The notes: generated by a model from the sequence alone, not told the origin. 64,000 nt of DNA from Pyrus communis (GCF_963583255.1 NC_084803.1:3150121-3214120), one strand, 5' to 3'. Shown: positions 47,446 to 59,522, counted from the stretch's first letter. Numbers and translations: made by a program.

Positions 47446-50400
47446 GCACACCAAGCAAGAACGGCGTCAGGCCGCGGTTTCATCTACAATGGAACGTCTG
47501 CTGGCCCATTGGTACACCATTACCAAGCAACCACATTCCGGCATCAATTTAATCGAATTTTTGGCCGAAGCAGATAACGGCCCCGTTCTCTCTTTCGATA
47601 AAGTTCAGGCTGCGCCGGCCGAACTCGAAGACCATCGGCCTCAAGTCAAGGACCCATTAGAAGAAGTTAACGTAGGCACGACCGATGATTCTCGAACATT
47701 GTTTATCAGCGCGTTACTCCCACCGTCCATGAAGGTCGAACTCCGTAAGTTACTCCAGGAATTTAAAGATTGCTTCGCGTGGAGCTATCATGAAATGCCA
47801 GGCCTCGACCGAAACCTTGTAGAGCATGAGCTACGCATCAAGGATGGGTGTAGGCCTTTTCGACAACCCCCTTGCTGATTTTCGACCGAAGTACAACTCG
47901 GCATTAAAGAAGAATTAGTTTGGCTCCTAAAAGCTGGATTTATTAGGACCGCTCGGTACGTCGAATGGTTGGCCAATATCGTCCCAGTGTTGAAGAAAAA
48001 CGGTGCCCTTCGCATTTGCATCGATTTCCGTAATCTAAATCTGGCTACTCCCAAGGACGAGTATACAATGCCAATCTCAGATTTGTTAATTGACGCCGCA
48101 GCTAATCATGAACTGCTATCTTTTATGGATGGCCATGCGGGTTACAACCAGATTTTCATCGTCGAAGCCGACGTCCACAAGACGGCTTTCCGTTGCCCTG
48201 GGGCACTTGGTACTTACGAATGGGTAGTCATGTCATTCGGCCTCAAGAATGCTGGCGCCACATACCAACGAGCCATGAATATGATATTCCACGACTTAAT
48301 CGGTACAATCGTCGAAGTTTATATCGATGATGTGGTCGTAAAATCTAAACGCCGTCAAACGCACCTGGACGATCTGCGGCAAGCGTTCCTTCGCATGCGC
48401 AAGAATAACCTCACAATGAACCCGGCCAATTGTGCTTTCGGTGTTTCGGCCGGTAATTTCCTAGGATTTTTGGTGCACCATCGCGGCATCGAAGTCAACG
48501 AAAATAAAGCCCGCGCCATCATTAGCGCCCCACCTCCGACGACAAAGAAACAGCTCCAGTCGTTACTCGGGCAGATAAATTTCCTCTGTCGTTTCATCGC
48601 CAATTCGGCCGGTAAGATGAAGGCATTCTCTACGCTCCTTAAACTTAAGGATACCGACAAATTTCAATGGCGCGAAGAGCATTAAACTGCATTTACGCAA
48701 ATCAAGGTGGCCCTTTCCACGCCACCCGTGCTCGTTCCACCTTGTCGCAACAAACCCCTTAAATTATACATTTCGGCAGCCGCTGAATCCATTGGTTGTC
48801 TCCTTGCGCAAGATAACAATGTAGGACGCGAACAAGCTATCTTTTATCTTAGCCGAAACCTGAATTCACCAGAGCTCAATTATTCACCTGTTGAAAAACT
48901 TTGCTTAGCGTTGTTTTTTGCCGCATCCAAGCTTCAGCATTACATGCTCACTCGGCCCATTGTCAAAGGCCGAATCGGGAAATGGACGCTCGCCTTATCC
49001 GAGTTCAGCCTTCAGTATGTACCCCAAAAGGTCGTCAAGGGGCAAGCCCTCGCCGACTTCTTGGCCCAACACCCTTCCCCTTATGGTTTTGAGGGAGGCG
49101 ACGTCGACATCGGTTTCGTCACCACACGCGATAACCATTGGACTATGCATTTTGATGGTTCCAGTACTTCGACCTCGGCGGGTGTCGGTATTGCAATTCA
49201 GTCGCCTGACCACTGCCGATGGTATTTTTCTCTCAAGTTAGATTTCAGTTGCACCAATAATCAGGCCGAATATGAAGCCTTCATTATCGGCCTCCACGTT
49301 TTACACGATCTGCGGGCCTCCCGCGTTCTCGTCCTCGGTGATTCCGAACTTGTGATTAACCAACTGAACGGCATGTTTCGTTGCATGAGTTGTACTTTAG
49401 CGCCCTATCACATGGTCGCCACCTACTTGGCCGAGTCGTTCGAACGGATCACATTTGAACACATTTCACGTATCCACAACACAGACGCCGACGAACTCGC
49501 CCAGATCGCCTCCGGAGCACAACTCACGGGGGGCAAACTAGGTCGAATTGTGGGAATTGCAACCATGGGTCAGCGCTCGTACCCCGCCTTGATCAATCAG
49601 CAAACTCTCCAGCGCGCATATGTAATACGCACAAGGGTAATGTCACTCACATCCCTACTAGAACGAGGAGACCCCGTAGAAGTATGTGCCGTCGAAGTAG
49701 AACCAGATGATTGGAGAAAGACGATGTTACGGTACCTCGATAACCCCAATGGGAAACACGACCGGAGAACGAAGGTGCTCGCAACGAATTACGTGTCGTA
49801 TCGAAATGAATTATATCGCAAGGGCGAGGACGGGTTACTACTATTGTGCCTCGGCCCACACGAGGCTGCCCAAGCAATGGCCGAGGTATATGAAGGAATT
49901 TGTGAGGCACACCAGTCTGGACGAAAAATGCGCTGGTTGCTTCGACGACACGATTATTTTTGGCCCAATATATTAAAGGATTGCATCGAATATGCACGGA
50001 GATGCGTACCATGCCAAATTCATGGACCCGTGCAGAGAGCCCCGGCCGAATTACTACACTCGGTTACTAAACTATGGCCGTTCAGGGGTTGGGCAATGGA
50101 CGTAATTGGCAAAATCACGCCATCATCGGGGGCTGCGAAACACGCGTGGATAATTGTAGCAACTGACTATTTCACTAAATGGGTCGAGGCAAGATCATAT
50201 GCCGAATTAACAGCCAATGAGGTATGCAATTTCGTAGATGAGAATATTGTGATCAGATTCGGCGTGCTAGAAACGATCATAACTGATGATGGCACTATAT
50301 TCACGCCCGATAGGTTTAAGGAATACGCGTCAAGTTTGAATATCCGACTCGAGCAATCTACACCGTACTACCCTCAGGCAAACGGACAGGCCGAGGCAAA

Positions 50401-50974
50401 CAATAAAGTGTTGATCGGCATCCTCGAAAAAATGGTAAAAGAGAAACCTGGGTTGTGGCATTTGAAGTTAAATGAAGCATTATGGGCATACCGAACTTCA
50501 CCCCGGTCGGCCACTGGAACAACCCCTTACGCGTTAACTTATGGACACGACGCTATGTTACTGGTCGAGTTGAGTATAAACTCATTACGAGTAATCAGGC
50601 AGAGTAGTTTGTTCAGTGTCGAATATGGTCAAGCGATGCGACAAGAATTAGAAGACTTAGAAGAAAGTCGAATCGACGCGGGTAACTTATTGATAGCACA
50701 AAAGAAAATTGCCGAGCGAGCGTATAACCAGCGTATAAGACAAAAAACGTTCGGCGAAGGAGAATTGGTTTGGCAAACTGTGTTGCCTGTCGAGATTAAA
50801 GACCCCCGATTTGGTAAGTGGTCGCCGAATTGGGAAGGGCCATTCATTGTTCACAAAGTCCTCAGCAAGGGGGCATATCATCTCAGAGATCGGGCGGGTT
50901 CAGTTCACAAATTGCCGATTAATGGAAAGTTTTTTAAAAAGTACTATCCAATTACATGGGAAATGCAAAAGTAA
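47432..50974 (+). pseudogene. Gypsy pol: reverse transcriptase, two RNase H domains, integrase
   Basis: A single frame runs with stops only at 47876-47878 and 48683-48685. Reverse transcriptase begins near 47880 (RICIDFRNLN, then YIDD at 48319-48330). A Ty3-type RNase H follows near 48707-49060. A second RNase H (HFDGSSTSTSAGVG, near 49150, with NNQAEYEA) is the plant-type extra domain. Integrase has the HHCC zinc site near 49910-50030 and a D-D-E core near 50098, 50287 and 50390. The last 755 codons are open, unlike the gag part. Confidence 0.88.
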
Positions 50975-51064
50975 GACCATTGTATTGATAGCAAAAGGAC
51001 CATTGTACTGATAGCAAAAGAACCATTGTATTGATAATAAGAGAACAAATACAATGATAAATTC
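50975..51064 (+). repeat. Short tandem repeat after pol
   Basis: The phrase ACCATTGTATTGATAGCAAAAG is repeated about three times (50976-51045) with single-base changes, between the end of pol and the end of the antisense gene. Confidence 0.75.
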
Positions 51065-54000
51065 CTAGGGAGTCGAGGGGAGGAAAGTCTCAAGGGCAGC
51101 TTTTAGCTCCAACCACTTCGCTTCGCCCAAAATTATCTCAGCCTGCCTCGTCTTTTTATTGAATTGCAGCTGCTGGATATGCCGTGCGCCGGCAGCGAAG
51201 GCCGTCAGCCGAGCCCTGTTGGCCTCGAAGTCCTTCTCAAGCTCGGAAGCAGCAGCAGACCTTTGCCGTTGAAGGTCAGAAATTTGACGCTGGAGGTCAG
51301 AAATCTGGCGATCAAACTCGGTCAGCTTCGCTTTCTTGGCTTTGATTGCCTCCATCTCAGCTCGGCCGGCCTCTTGCGCGACCTTGGCAGCCTTCAAGTC
51401 ATCCTCGGCTTGTAGGGCTCGCTCGAAGATGTGGAAATGTTGCCGAGTCCGCTCCAAGAGGTCGGTGAGGAAGGAGATATTCTCCGTGCTTAGGTAACCG
51501 CCGCTGGCAAGGTCATTAAGACACTCCCCAACGGAGTCAAGACCCTTGGATCAGAGAGCTTGGGAGGCAGTGAGAGACAGGACTTCGTGCAGCTTCACGA
51601 AGGCTTCGGCCTCGGGCATGGCTCCCGCTGGTTCGGCAGAAGCAGCAGAGGAGCCGGCCTCACCGGTCGTGCTCTGAAGAAGAGCGTCGAGCTCTACTTC
51701 CCACGATGGCTGCACATGAAGGAAAAACTTTGTGAAGGAAAGTAAGACGTCGTGATATAGTGCATGACAAAAATGGATTGTTTTAGACCTGCCGATAGGA
51801 GACTTCGGCCACGCCCTCTGGGTCATTGCTCGAACCCAGGGAACTTAATGGCCAAGCCCAGTGCCTTAGACCGCTTCGCAATTCACGCGGCCGATGGAGG
51901 TCATCTACATTTGATGGCCACGGTGGTGGCCAGGAAATATAGACAACGCCCGTCGGCGTATAAAATTGTCGATGAAATAAACGTTCGGGCACCTGACATT
52001 TAATACTCTTTTAAGAACATGTGTCATGAGAAAATCAACGCAAAAGAAACAAGACTTACAAAGGCCGAGGAGACTTCCTGCGGAGGAATGGGAAGGTCTT
52101 CATCCTGCGGGTGGATCGGCGTTTCGGCTGTGGCCTCAGGATCGGCCATAGGTCTCTTGCCGCGATCCGCCGCATGAGGACACGGTCGAGCGGTCGCCTC
52201 GACGACGGGAGGAGGATGGATGGGAGGAGAGTTGACTGGTCGATGACGGCGTTCCAGCGGGACTTCGTCGTTCTCGCTCTCGACATCCTGAAAAAAAAGA
52301 AAAACATTTTGCGTTACGACTAGAAACCTAAAGAAACAAGAGTGGAAGTAGAATTATACCTCTTCCAGAATGACCGTTGGAGTAGAGGGTGCCTCGACAG
52401 GTGCAGCCGACTTCCCCACGGCAGGCGCCACGACCGGCTCCGAAGCTAGAGCTGATGCGACGATTGGATCGGCCGTGGTCTCAGGAAGGGAGACGGCTAG
52501 AAGAATCGGGTTTGGAGAAGCCGGGGCAGCCGGTATAGAAGGAGAGCCGGCAGGAGCAGGGGTCCCTGTAGTGTCACTGGGGACGACATGAATCTCCCGG
52601 TCGCCCTTCTTCGCCAATTTCTTGACGCGTTTAGAAGGGCGAGGGGCATCATCCTCCGACTCGGCCTCTCGATGGGGGCGTTTGGCGGGGACTGTCCGCT
52701 CGGTGGCGATGGTCCTTTTCGTGGAGACCAACTTCTTCGCCCTCGCCACCGCGGCGACCACTTCAACCTTCCTTGACACGCGACCCCCTGAAATAGCAAA
52801 GTAATTAATAACAAGGTCAAGTGATATAAAAAAAATAAAATAAAATAAAAAAATAAAAATAAGCGGAAAGACTATACCTTGGGCCGACTCCTTAGGTTGG
52901 GCCGAGGGCGCTGGTCTGGGACGGTCGCCGAAGATTTTGTTCACCATGTCTTCGGCCGGGACGCCGAAGAAGTCACTGGTGTACTCCTCCCACCAGTCCC
53001 CGAAGGTGTCGGTTCCCAAAGATTCAGGAACCGTCGACCGAAGCCGGAATTTCTTGCACTTCTCTTGAAACTCCTGCTCCGACGTCTTGCATTCCCTTTC
53101 AGAGGAACCGGAAAGACGCCATCGACTCAGGAGAGACCGAGAGGCAAGCAGGGGGACGGGGCAGCCTTGAAGGTAGCCGAGCTGCTGGGCGACAAAATGG
53201 GGGTGGTAGACCTCCCAGCTGGCTCGGCGGGCGTCGTAACCAAGAGGAAGATCGCGAGCCAGAACGAAAGACCCCCAGCATTGACGGATGTCCGCATCCT
53301 CGGACTCGGCCCATGCTGCTGTAGGGAGCCTGAGCGAGGTAGGGTACTCCTGGCGCCGGCATACCAGGAACTCGTCATCCGAAAGGACGTCGAGGCTGAG
53401 GAAGTGTTTGAAGACATCGTCGGCTCGGTGAGGTGGCGCCGGTTGAGAGGCCAGTTGAAGGCCGAAGGCGGCCGATCGTTGGAAGGCAGGAACCTCCGGC
53501 CGAAGGGTAGAAAAGTAAACCTGCAACCAGAGTTGGAACACCCAGAGGGGTCCGTTCTGGTGCGGGTCAAACTTGCTAACGGTCTCCTCGGCCAAGCAAC
53601 GGTAGAGGTTGGCGAGTATGGCCGGACTGAGCGCTAGTGAGCGACCATTAGCCAGTGCCTGGGCCACCGGCATGTTCTCGACCAGGCATTTGTTTGACCT
53701 GGTACAACAGATGAATTTGTTGTACCAGTAGAAGAGGAAGGCCTCGTGTTCTCCCTTCCTAAGGCCTTCCTCGCCTCGGCTGACGAAGTGAAGGATGAGA
53801 GTGTTGTAGTTGAAGAAGTTCTTGTGGAGCTTCTAAACTTCTTCCCTTGAGGGCTCCCAATCGCCCCGGCTTAGCGTCTCGACGACCCTTTCGTCGAATA
53901 ATGCCTTCAGGTCGAGAGGAGAAGGGCATCCGGAAAGGGCGGCATCAATGGGAAAGCCGGTTGGAGAAGTCCCAAGGATGGCCGAAATGTCGAGGACTGT

Positions 54001-54450
54001 GGGGCCGAGAGGGCCGAAAGGCAGGACCATGGCGTTGGTGGCTGAACACCATAAACTCAGGGCCGCCATGAGCAACTCCTTATCCATGGCAATCTCCATG
54101 GTCGACAGAATAATGGCATCGTAGATACGTAGAGCCTTCCACTCCTTGCCAAAGAATGTGCTCATTCGGTCAACCCAGGCGGCCCAGGCCGTGGTGGTCG
54201 AGGGCCAGGCTCCCTGAGGCCGCGCCAGAGTCCACTTCGACCAATCGAACCCCTGCAGCAGGGGTATTAAACACTGCTTCTTGAGCAGATTAGTGATAGA
54301 CGACGACACTGCGTCTCTGAAAAGGGGACCCAGAATCTGGTGGGTGGTGGCCATGTCATTTTCAAATCGCAGCGTCTTAACGGCGCTCCGATCAATGAAA
54401 TCTTTGCACTTGTTGACCTCGTCAGAGAGCTTCGAAATAAAGGAGGCCAT
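51065..54450 (-). pseudogene. Antisense plant mobile domain (PMD) + coiled-coil gene inside the gypsy element
   Basis: On the strand opposite to gag-pol, an ATG at 54448-54450 starts a gene of five exons: 52878-54450, 52360-52787, 52060-52287, 51789-51992 and 51065-51709. All borders are GT..AG, and joined lengths give one frame of 1,025 codons. Exon 1 matches the aminotransferase-like plant mobile domain (LLQGFDWSKWTLARPQGAWP, FGPLGPTVLDISAILGTSPTG, LWLQVYFSTLRPEVPAF, FVARDL-like words). Exon 2 is Lys/Arg- then Ala/Pro-rich. Exon 5 is a long coiled coil with a repeated QISDLQRQ. Two in-frame stops (53833-53835; near 51549-51551) break this copy. PMD proteins such as MAIN and MAIL1 act in silencing and genome stability; the role inside an element is unknown. 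Confidence 0.8.
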
Positions 54451-54593
54451 TGGTAGAGAGGAGAGAAGATGGTTTGGAAGAAGAAGATATTGCAGAAGGA
54501 AGAACTGGAAGGTTTTGTTTGAACGAACAGGAATGATAAAATTGAGATTTTGGAATTTCTGAAGGCGTGAGATGCGAATGACAGAAGTTTGGG

Positions 54594-54601
54594 TATTTAT
54601 A
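54594..54601 (-). promoter_or_regulatory. TATA box of the antisense PMD gene
   Basis: On the minus strand GCCTATAAATACCC lies about 145 bases upstream of the ATG at 54450, with a leader between. This suggests the antisense gene is transcribed from its own promoter rather than from an LTR. Confidence 0.6.
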
Positions 54602-55033
54602 GGCTTTTCAGAAGGAAGATCAAACGTCTGGAATTCGAAAAGCACTGGTTCAAATTGGGGGGGGGGAATTTAACCAGGAAAGGTCCCAATCATTTCGGAT
54701 ATTTTGGGAACCTGCGAAGATAAGATCGAGGGGTCGAAAATCCAGGATGCACGATTGCGTGCGGCGATGGTTTTAATGCATTAATAAGGATAAGACGCTT
54801 CGGTTAGTGCACGGTTTCGAGGGCCATGATTGAAAGCTTTTAAGAGCGGCGGAGAATCGACACGTGGCTGTACGTTGGGGGCAACGAGGAGAGTGCAATC
54901 ATGTCTCATAAATGTGCATAAGTAGTGGTCATCAAGGGAAGTAAAGTTCGAAAAGCAATAGGCGTTTCCGCTTCTTCAAGGCCGAGGCCCGACCCAAAGT
55001 TAACAGTCGGCGACCTCAGAAGCGAGGGGGCAA

Positions 55034-56161
55034 TGCTTGGGCCCAAAATATTATTGTTAGGCCGAGTAGCAGGATGTGCTCAGCCCAAGGTGATGACAAA
55101 TACTATGGGCCGAATAATAAATCCCGGGCCAGTTGGCAAGGTCGGCCAAATCCTATCCTAAGTAGTCCGGATAAATAGAAAAGGTCGAGGAAGTCCTGGT
55201 GCGACCAGGATTCCCGACCGGCGAAGAGGAAAGCCTCGAAAAGAAGGAAAATTCAGAATCCCAGTGGGAGTAGGTTTGTTCGAGTTAGAGTCGAAATGGG
55301 ACAAGGACTCCCAATCCAAATCAGAATGCGAATCGGTTTCAAGGAATGGGGTGCTATAAATACAAGAAATCATGCAACAGAAAAACCCCTTCAAATCAGC
55401 ATACAATTGCCCTGCGCAAAACCTCTCAAACACCTTGAGATTTTTCCTTTTCTTTTCCTGCGGACACACATTCAGTTTGGATAAACAGCACTGTGGAAGC
55501 ACCTGGCGAGCATCTTCAGTTTGGATAAACAGCACTGCTGCCGCAGAATCAGCCGACCGAGAAACACCTTCAGTTTGGATAAACAGCACTGCGTCGAGGT
55601 CGACCGGTTATCTATCTAAGTCTCGGCCGAGAAGGGTTTTCGAACCTTTGTTGGCAGAGGTCACCTTGCTAGCCTTCTCGGCATAGTCAGGTGTTACGAA
55701 TTGCATTGCTCGGCATATTGGACGCCGAGTGATTTTATGATTGGATACTCGCAAGTAAGTTTTAGGGTTCGGCATTCCGACGGCCGAACTACGTTTACCA
55801 TCAAGACATACATCACGTTTGAGTACCTGTGCCCATATAGTTTGGTCTCGATTCGACGTGCTTATACTCTTACGAATATAATCACAGTGACCGAATCGGG
55901 CTCCGACGATTTGTGAACTCCGCAGAATTAGTAGCCTTGTCTTTAGGCTGTAGAACCCAGAGACCGAGAGTGTTCCTTCCTCGGTCGCAATCGCAAGATA
56001 GAGAAGTCAACGACGCGCTCAACGCCACATCAACGAATTTTACTCCTCGGCCAAGCTCGGCCGACGAGTTGGCACGCCCCGCATTCAACCGAATGACGTA
56101 GTTAGCTTATTAGTTACTCAGCCTGCACGCCACGTAGGTTTTGTAATTTTTAGTGTCAACA
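55034..56161 (+). repeat. 3' LTR of the gypsy element
   Basis: 1,128 bp copy of the 5' LTR, preceded by a purine tract (GCGAGGGGG, near 55022-55030). It keeps the TATA box, the triplicated motif and the CAACA end, and is followed by GAATC and the resumed APM1 exon. Confidence 0.88.
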
Positions 56162-57072
56162 GAATCTCTTCTTAGACTCTACAGAGAGAGTGATTTAAGC
56201 CAGGAGAAAACCCGCATTCTAAGTAAATATATGTAATTAGTAAAATAATTCTGAAATGTTAGCCTGTTGGATTGTAGCGCTAATCGATGTTTATGTGCCT
56301 GGAGGTTCTTTAGCATCTTGTCCTGATCCCAATATTACATTGGAAGTTCTCAACTTTATATTGACTCCTGAGGTATTTTGATTTTTTGTCTCTTAATTAG
56401 AGTTTGGAGTTTTACAAACCAGTAATAAATTAGGGTGTCTCAAAGCTAGATGATATACTGACTTTAATACCTGTCTACGTAGGTTCGCAGCCAGGATGCT
56501 GTCTTTGGACTTGCTGTTAGCAGTAAAGGACGAGAAACAGCTTGGACGTGGTTGAAGGTAACTCTCAAGCACTGGTTTTTAATCAGCATACTACAAAATG
56601 CACACATTCGTGCATTTTATTTTTCTTTTCCCACTTTTGTTACCATGATTCATTTGCTATTTGGATTGTCCCGAAACACAGGAGAACTGGGAGCACATCT
56701 CGAACACCTGGGGGTCTGGATTTCTAATTACTCGCTTTGTCAGTGCAGTTGTTTCTCCGATTCGTTTTTTCGTACTCTAGAAACTTTCGTTCTTATCCTC
56801 GAGAATTTTTGTTGTGCATCGTAGATTTGAAATTACATGAGCAATGTTTCTAATGCCTTGTCATTTCCTTTTACCTTCCTCTGCAGTTTGCTTCGTTTGA
56901 CAAGGTTAAGGAAATAAAGGAGTTCTTCAAAGCCCACCCCAACCCGGCGATAACCAGAACCTTGAAGCAGAGCATTGAGCGGGTACAGATTAACGCCAAG
57001 TGGGTTCAGAGCATCCAGAGCGAGAAAAACCTTGCCGACGTTGTGACGGAGTTGGCATACAGGAAATACTAG

Positions 57073-57874
57073 GGTTCCATGTTTGGCTTCTGTTTTGAAA
57101 GAAGACTGGATTTCCAAAGCTTATGTTACTTGAATTTGCCAAGACAAAGAATAAAGAGACAAATAATAAAAGTACCAAGTTTTCTTTAATATATGTTACG
57201 ATCGCATCAAGTTATTACATTCCTTTCTGCTTCTATTTTTGTTTAAAAAGTGATTTTCGCACTACCTTCTCTTCGAAAAAATCAAATTGGGAAATGAATG
57301 GAAAAAAAAGATAACTTTGCTCACCTACACTTTTTTTTTTTTCCTCACAAGTGAACATTTGAGATTTAACTCTTAAAAAAAAAAAACAAAAAAGAAAGGT
57401 GAAGGACATACAACTTTCGTCAGGAGAAAACTTGAGCTTTACGGTCGAGTAAATTCAAAGTTTTCCACAAGTGAATGTTTGAGATGTAACTCGTGAAAAT
57501 CCATTTTTGTTCAAGCAAAATCATTACAAGTGGCAAGCAAATTCCAGATTTAGTAATTCCATAAGCACTAAGATTGAAATAATATATTAAGCAAATACCT
57601 CGCTGAGCAATTTTTTTGGAACTCGGAGGCATAATGAATACAATGTCAAAAGCATTACACTGCCACCATTTTCCTAGTACAAAGCAGCCAAGATTTACAG
57701 AGCCACAGCGCTCGGCAGTGTATAGCAAATGTTCTATGGTACATACAGACTGCTTGCGGTTCGGATTAAGCAATGAAACCCGGGTGAAAAACATACGGGC
57801 AACACGATATATCAGATCATACGAAAGTTTTTATATCATACAGCTACGGATCAAATGGGAGATGAAGGAACTGA
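57073..57874. other. Spacer between the APM1 and PP2C relics
   Basis: APM1 3' flank and AT-rich sequence with T- and A-tracts near 57331-57341 and 57376-57386. No gene seen. Confidence 0.4.
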
Positions 57875-58212
57875 TCACGTTTTGCTTTTAAACTTCCTTT
57901 GAGCTTTCAGATCCACCACAATCACAGTTATGTTGTCCTTACTTTCTTTGAGAAGAGCACGGTTCGAAAGAAACTCCGCAGCTGCCTGGGCAGCGGGATC
58001 GATTCCTTCGCCTCTTTCCAGCAGAAGTCCATCAGCACCATTCTTCTTGTGCTAGAGGAGTATTCGTCTCCGAGCAAGGTCACACACTTCTTCATTTGAC
58101 ATAACGTCCCATAAACCATCACTCGCTAATATTAGGCATTCGTCGTCTTTTGTTCGGGGAATAAACATCACTTTTGGTTCTGGAATGATGCATGGCTTTA
58201 AATATCTATCGC
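57875..58212 (-). pseudogene. Terminal exon of a clade A protein phosphatase 2C, with a stop
   Basis: Read on the minus strand from an AG acceptor at 58213, the frame encodes [16 protein letters not shown], then [30 protein letters not shown] and, after an in-frame TAG at 58052-58054, HKKNGADGLLLERGEGIDP and KESKDNITVIVVDLKAQRK to a normal stop. These are the C-terminal motifs of ABI1/HAB1-type PP2Cs, negative regulators of abscisic acid signalling. The stop replaces the tryptophan usually found in RILLWHKK. No upstream PP2C exons are present; the DNA on the 5' side (58496-58813) belongs to a copied PMI1 leader. Hence it is a truncated copy. Confidence 0.85.
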
Positions 58213-58495
58213 CTGCAAACCCAAAACCAAAGTTGAAATTCAACTTTACTAACTGTTGAACTGCTCGAGCTTTTGAGTAGGCCATAACTTTTCAATGCAC
58301 TTTGGTCATGAAATGTCTTTGTGCGTCTAAAAGTACCATGACCTAGCATCAAATCTTCATGACAATATGATTCTTTGGACAGAGTTTAGCTACAAATTTA
58401 CTGAATATATAGCATTCGATGAGCTACCACAAAGGTTTCTACAAGAACAGCATCCAGTTGAGAAAGAAAAAAACCATGGTGAAGCACATACCTAT

Positions 58496-58813
58496 AGATA
58501 CTTTTGAATCACAATCGAATCAATGAAACTGATTAATCGAATCAGAAATGCTCACAGTACGAGAAATTCAGCAAAGTTGCAATACCAGCATGGACAGGGC
58601 GTCTCTTGGCCGGAGGAACGTCGCTCGGGCACTCAGTCGATGAACTCCGTCGTGTAGATTTGGATGCCTTGCTCGAGAGAGCCGTGTGGTTGGTTTTGGG
58701 GATTTTCTCGGGAATCGTGTGAAGATTTTCCGGGAAAATTTAACGTGACGAATTTTGTAAAGGCAATGGAAAATAAAAGTTTTGTCTTCTGTGTGTTGGA
58801 CGGTGGAGTGAGT
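58496..58813 (-). repeat. Second copy of the PMI1-like leader region
   Basis: The sequence from AGATACTTTTGAATCAC to the GGTGGAGTGAGTA near 58813 repeats 33283-33600 almost exactly, with only scattered substitutions and a small insertion (GTGTGA). The orientation is the same as in the original. To the right it joins copia sequence; to the left a PP2C fragment. The coding part of PMI1 does not follow. Confidence 0.85.
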
Positions 58814-58816
58814 ACG

Positions 58817-59163
58817 AAATTTGTAAGTGCCGCAGAAGCTACAGCACAAGCAATGTGGTTGAGGTTTGTGTTATCTGATTTTGGAGAGGAACAAGTGGAG
58901 GCTACACTTTTGCTATGTGACAACACTTCTGCCATAGCCATGTTCAAGAACCCAGTGTTCCATCAGAAAACAAGGCATATCAATGGGAGATATCACTTCA
59001 TAAGGGATGCTATTCAGGATGGCACCATTGAGTTGAACTACTGAACAAAGGAACAATTGGCAGACATTTTTAACAAGGCTCTTCCTAAGGATCGGTTTAA
59101 ATATTTACGAGCTGCACTCAGAGTGAAATCAGCAAAACATTTAGAAGGGAGTATTGGTGTATA
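58817..59163 (+). pseudogene. Copia RNase H C-terminal fragment
   Basis: The frame reads FVSAAEATAQAMWLRFVLSD, CDNTSAIAMFKNPVFHQKTR and HFIRDAIQDGTIELNY, then a TGA at 59042-59044 and TKEQLADIFNKALP. This is the end of a copia RNase H domain. Everything upstream of it is missing; the fragment joins the PMI1 leader copy abruptly. A copia LTR follows directly. Confidence 0.85.
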
Positions 59164-59522
59164 AATGTATTTGCTATATTGGTTTTATTATATGCAAGTT
59201 GTAAGATGTAATGTGAGCCTTTGGATCATATTCCATATGGCATCTAGATTAAATTGTAATGAGTCATAGCTCATGACCTGTGTAAGCATCTTATATGATG
59301 ACTTAAGAATGGATGGTTGTGATTGATTTGTAATGATGTGAGAAAGTGAGTGTGTTGTTCACTTCTCTAACAGAAAATATACACTATCCGAATTCCTTGC
59401 TCGATGAGAATGGAATCCAATGAACCTTGAAGCTTTCATGGTTTTCTAATCTTCTTCTCTCTGTACATTTCTGCATTCATTATTTTCGTTGAAGAAACTC
59501 AATCCAGAAATCAAACACTAAT
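59150..59522 (+). repeat. Copia LTR (shared by two partial elements)
   Basis: After a purine tract (AGAAGGGAG, 59141-59149) comes an AT-rich stretch of about 370 bp ending at CAAACACTAATA, followed by a primer-binding-like TGGCCTCAGAGC at 59524. The last ~95 bases and the following gag start occur again at about 62067-62426. Exact limits are approximate. Confidence 0.65.

Larger units (their letters stand above)
42339..56161 (+). mobile_element. Ty3/gypsy LTR retrotransposon, Tat-like, 13.8 kb, with antisense gene
   Basis: Long LTRs (42339-43468 and 55034-56161) start TG and end CA and are flanked by the 5-bp duplication GAATC (42334-42338, 56162-56166). The APM1 frame continues across the duplication, confirming the ends. 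Order: 5' LTR, gag, protease, reverse transcriptase, RNase H, an extra plant-type RNase H, integrase, then about 4 kb between pol and the 3' LTR holding an antisense gene. A second RNase H and antisense ORFs beyond pol are known features of the Tat lineage. Premature stops in gag and pol show the element is no longer autonomous. Confidence 0.9.
38175..57072 (+). pseudogene. APM1: Aminopeptidase M1 (M1 metalloprotease), broken and split by a gypsy element
   Basis: Exon 1 (38175-38390) encodes MEQFKGQPRLPKFAVPKRYD, the start of plant APM1. Later exons carry [18 protein letters not shown], the GAMEN motif (39955-39969) and the zinc site [17 protein letters not shown] with the distal Glu of NEGFATW (about 40180-40268). 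The reading frame has in-frame stops at 39397-39399, 41029-41031 and 42029-42031. Around SNRLSYES (42338) a 13.8-kb retrotransposon is inserted; the exon resumes at 56162, and the remaining exons (e.g. 56482-56558, 56681-56758, 56887-57072) run to a normal stop at 57070-57072. APM1 normally trims peptides and influences auxin transport and cell cycle. This copy cannot make a full enzyme; stops are fixed in otherwise well-kept exons, so loss is fairly recent. Confidence 0.92.

Noticed and set aside
52788..52877. Hydrophobic membrane segment in the antisense PMD protein
   Set aside because: The stretch is a 90-bp T-rich intron with good donor and acceptor that happens to stay in frame; the membrane-like residues are an artefact.
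52879..53637. 252-codon plus-strand frame
   Set aside because: Exact shadow of the antisense PMD gene exon 1; Arg/Gly-rich composition is what the complement of that exon gives.
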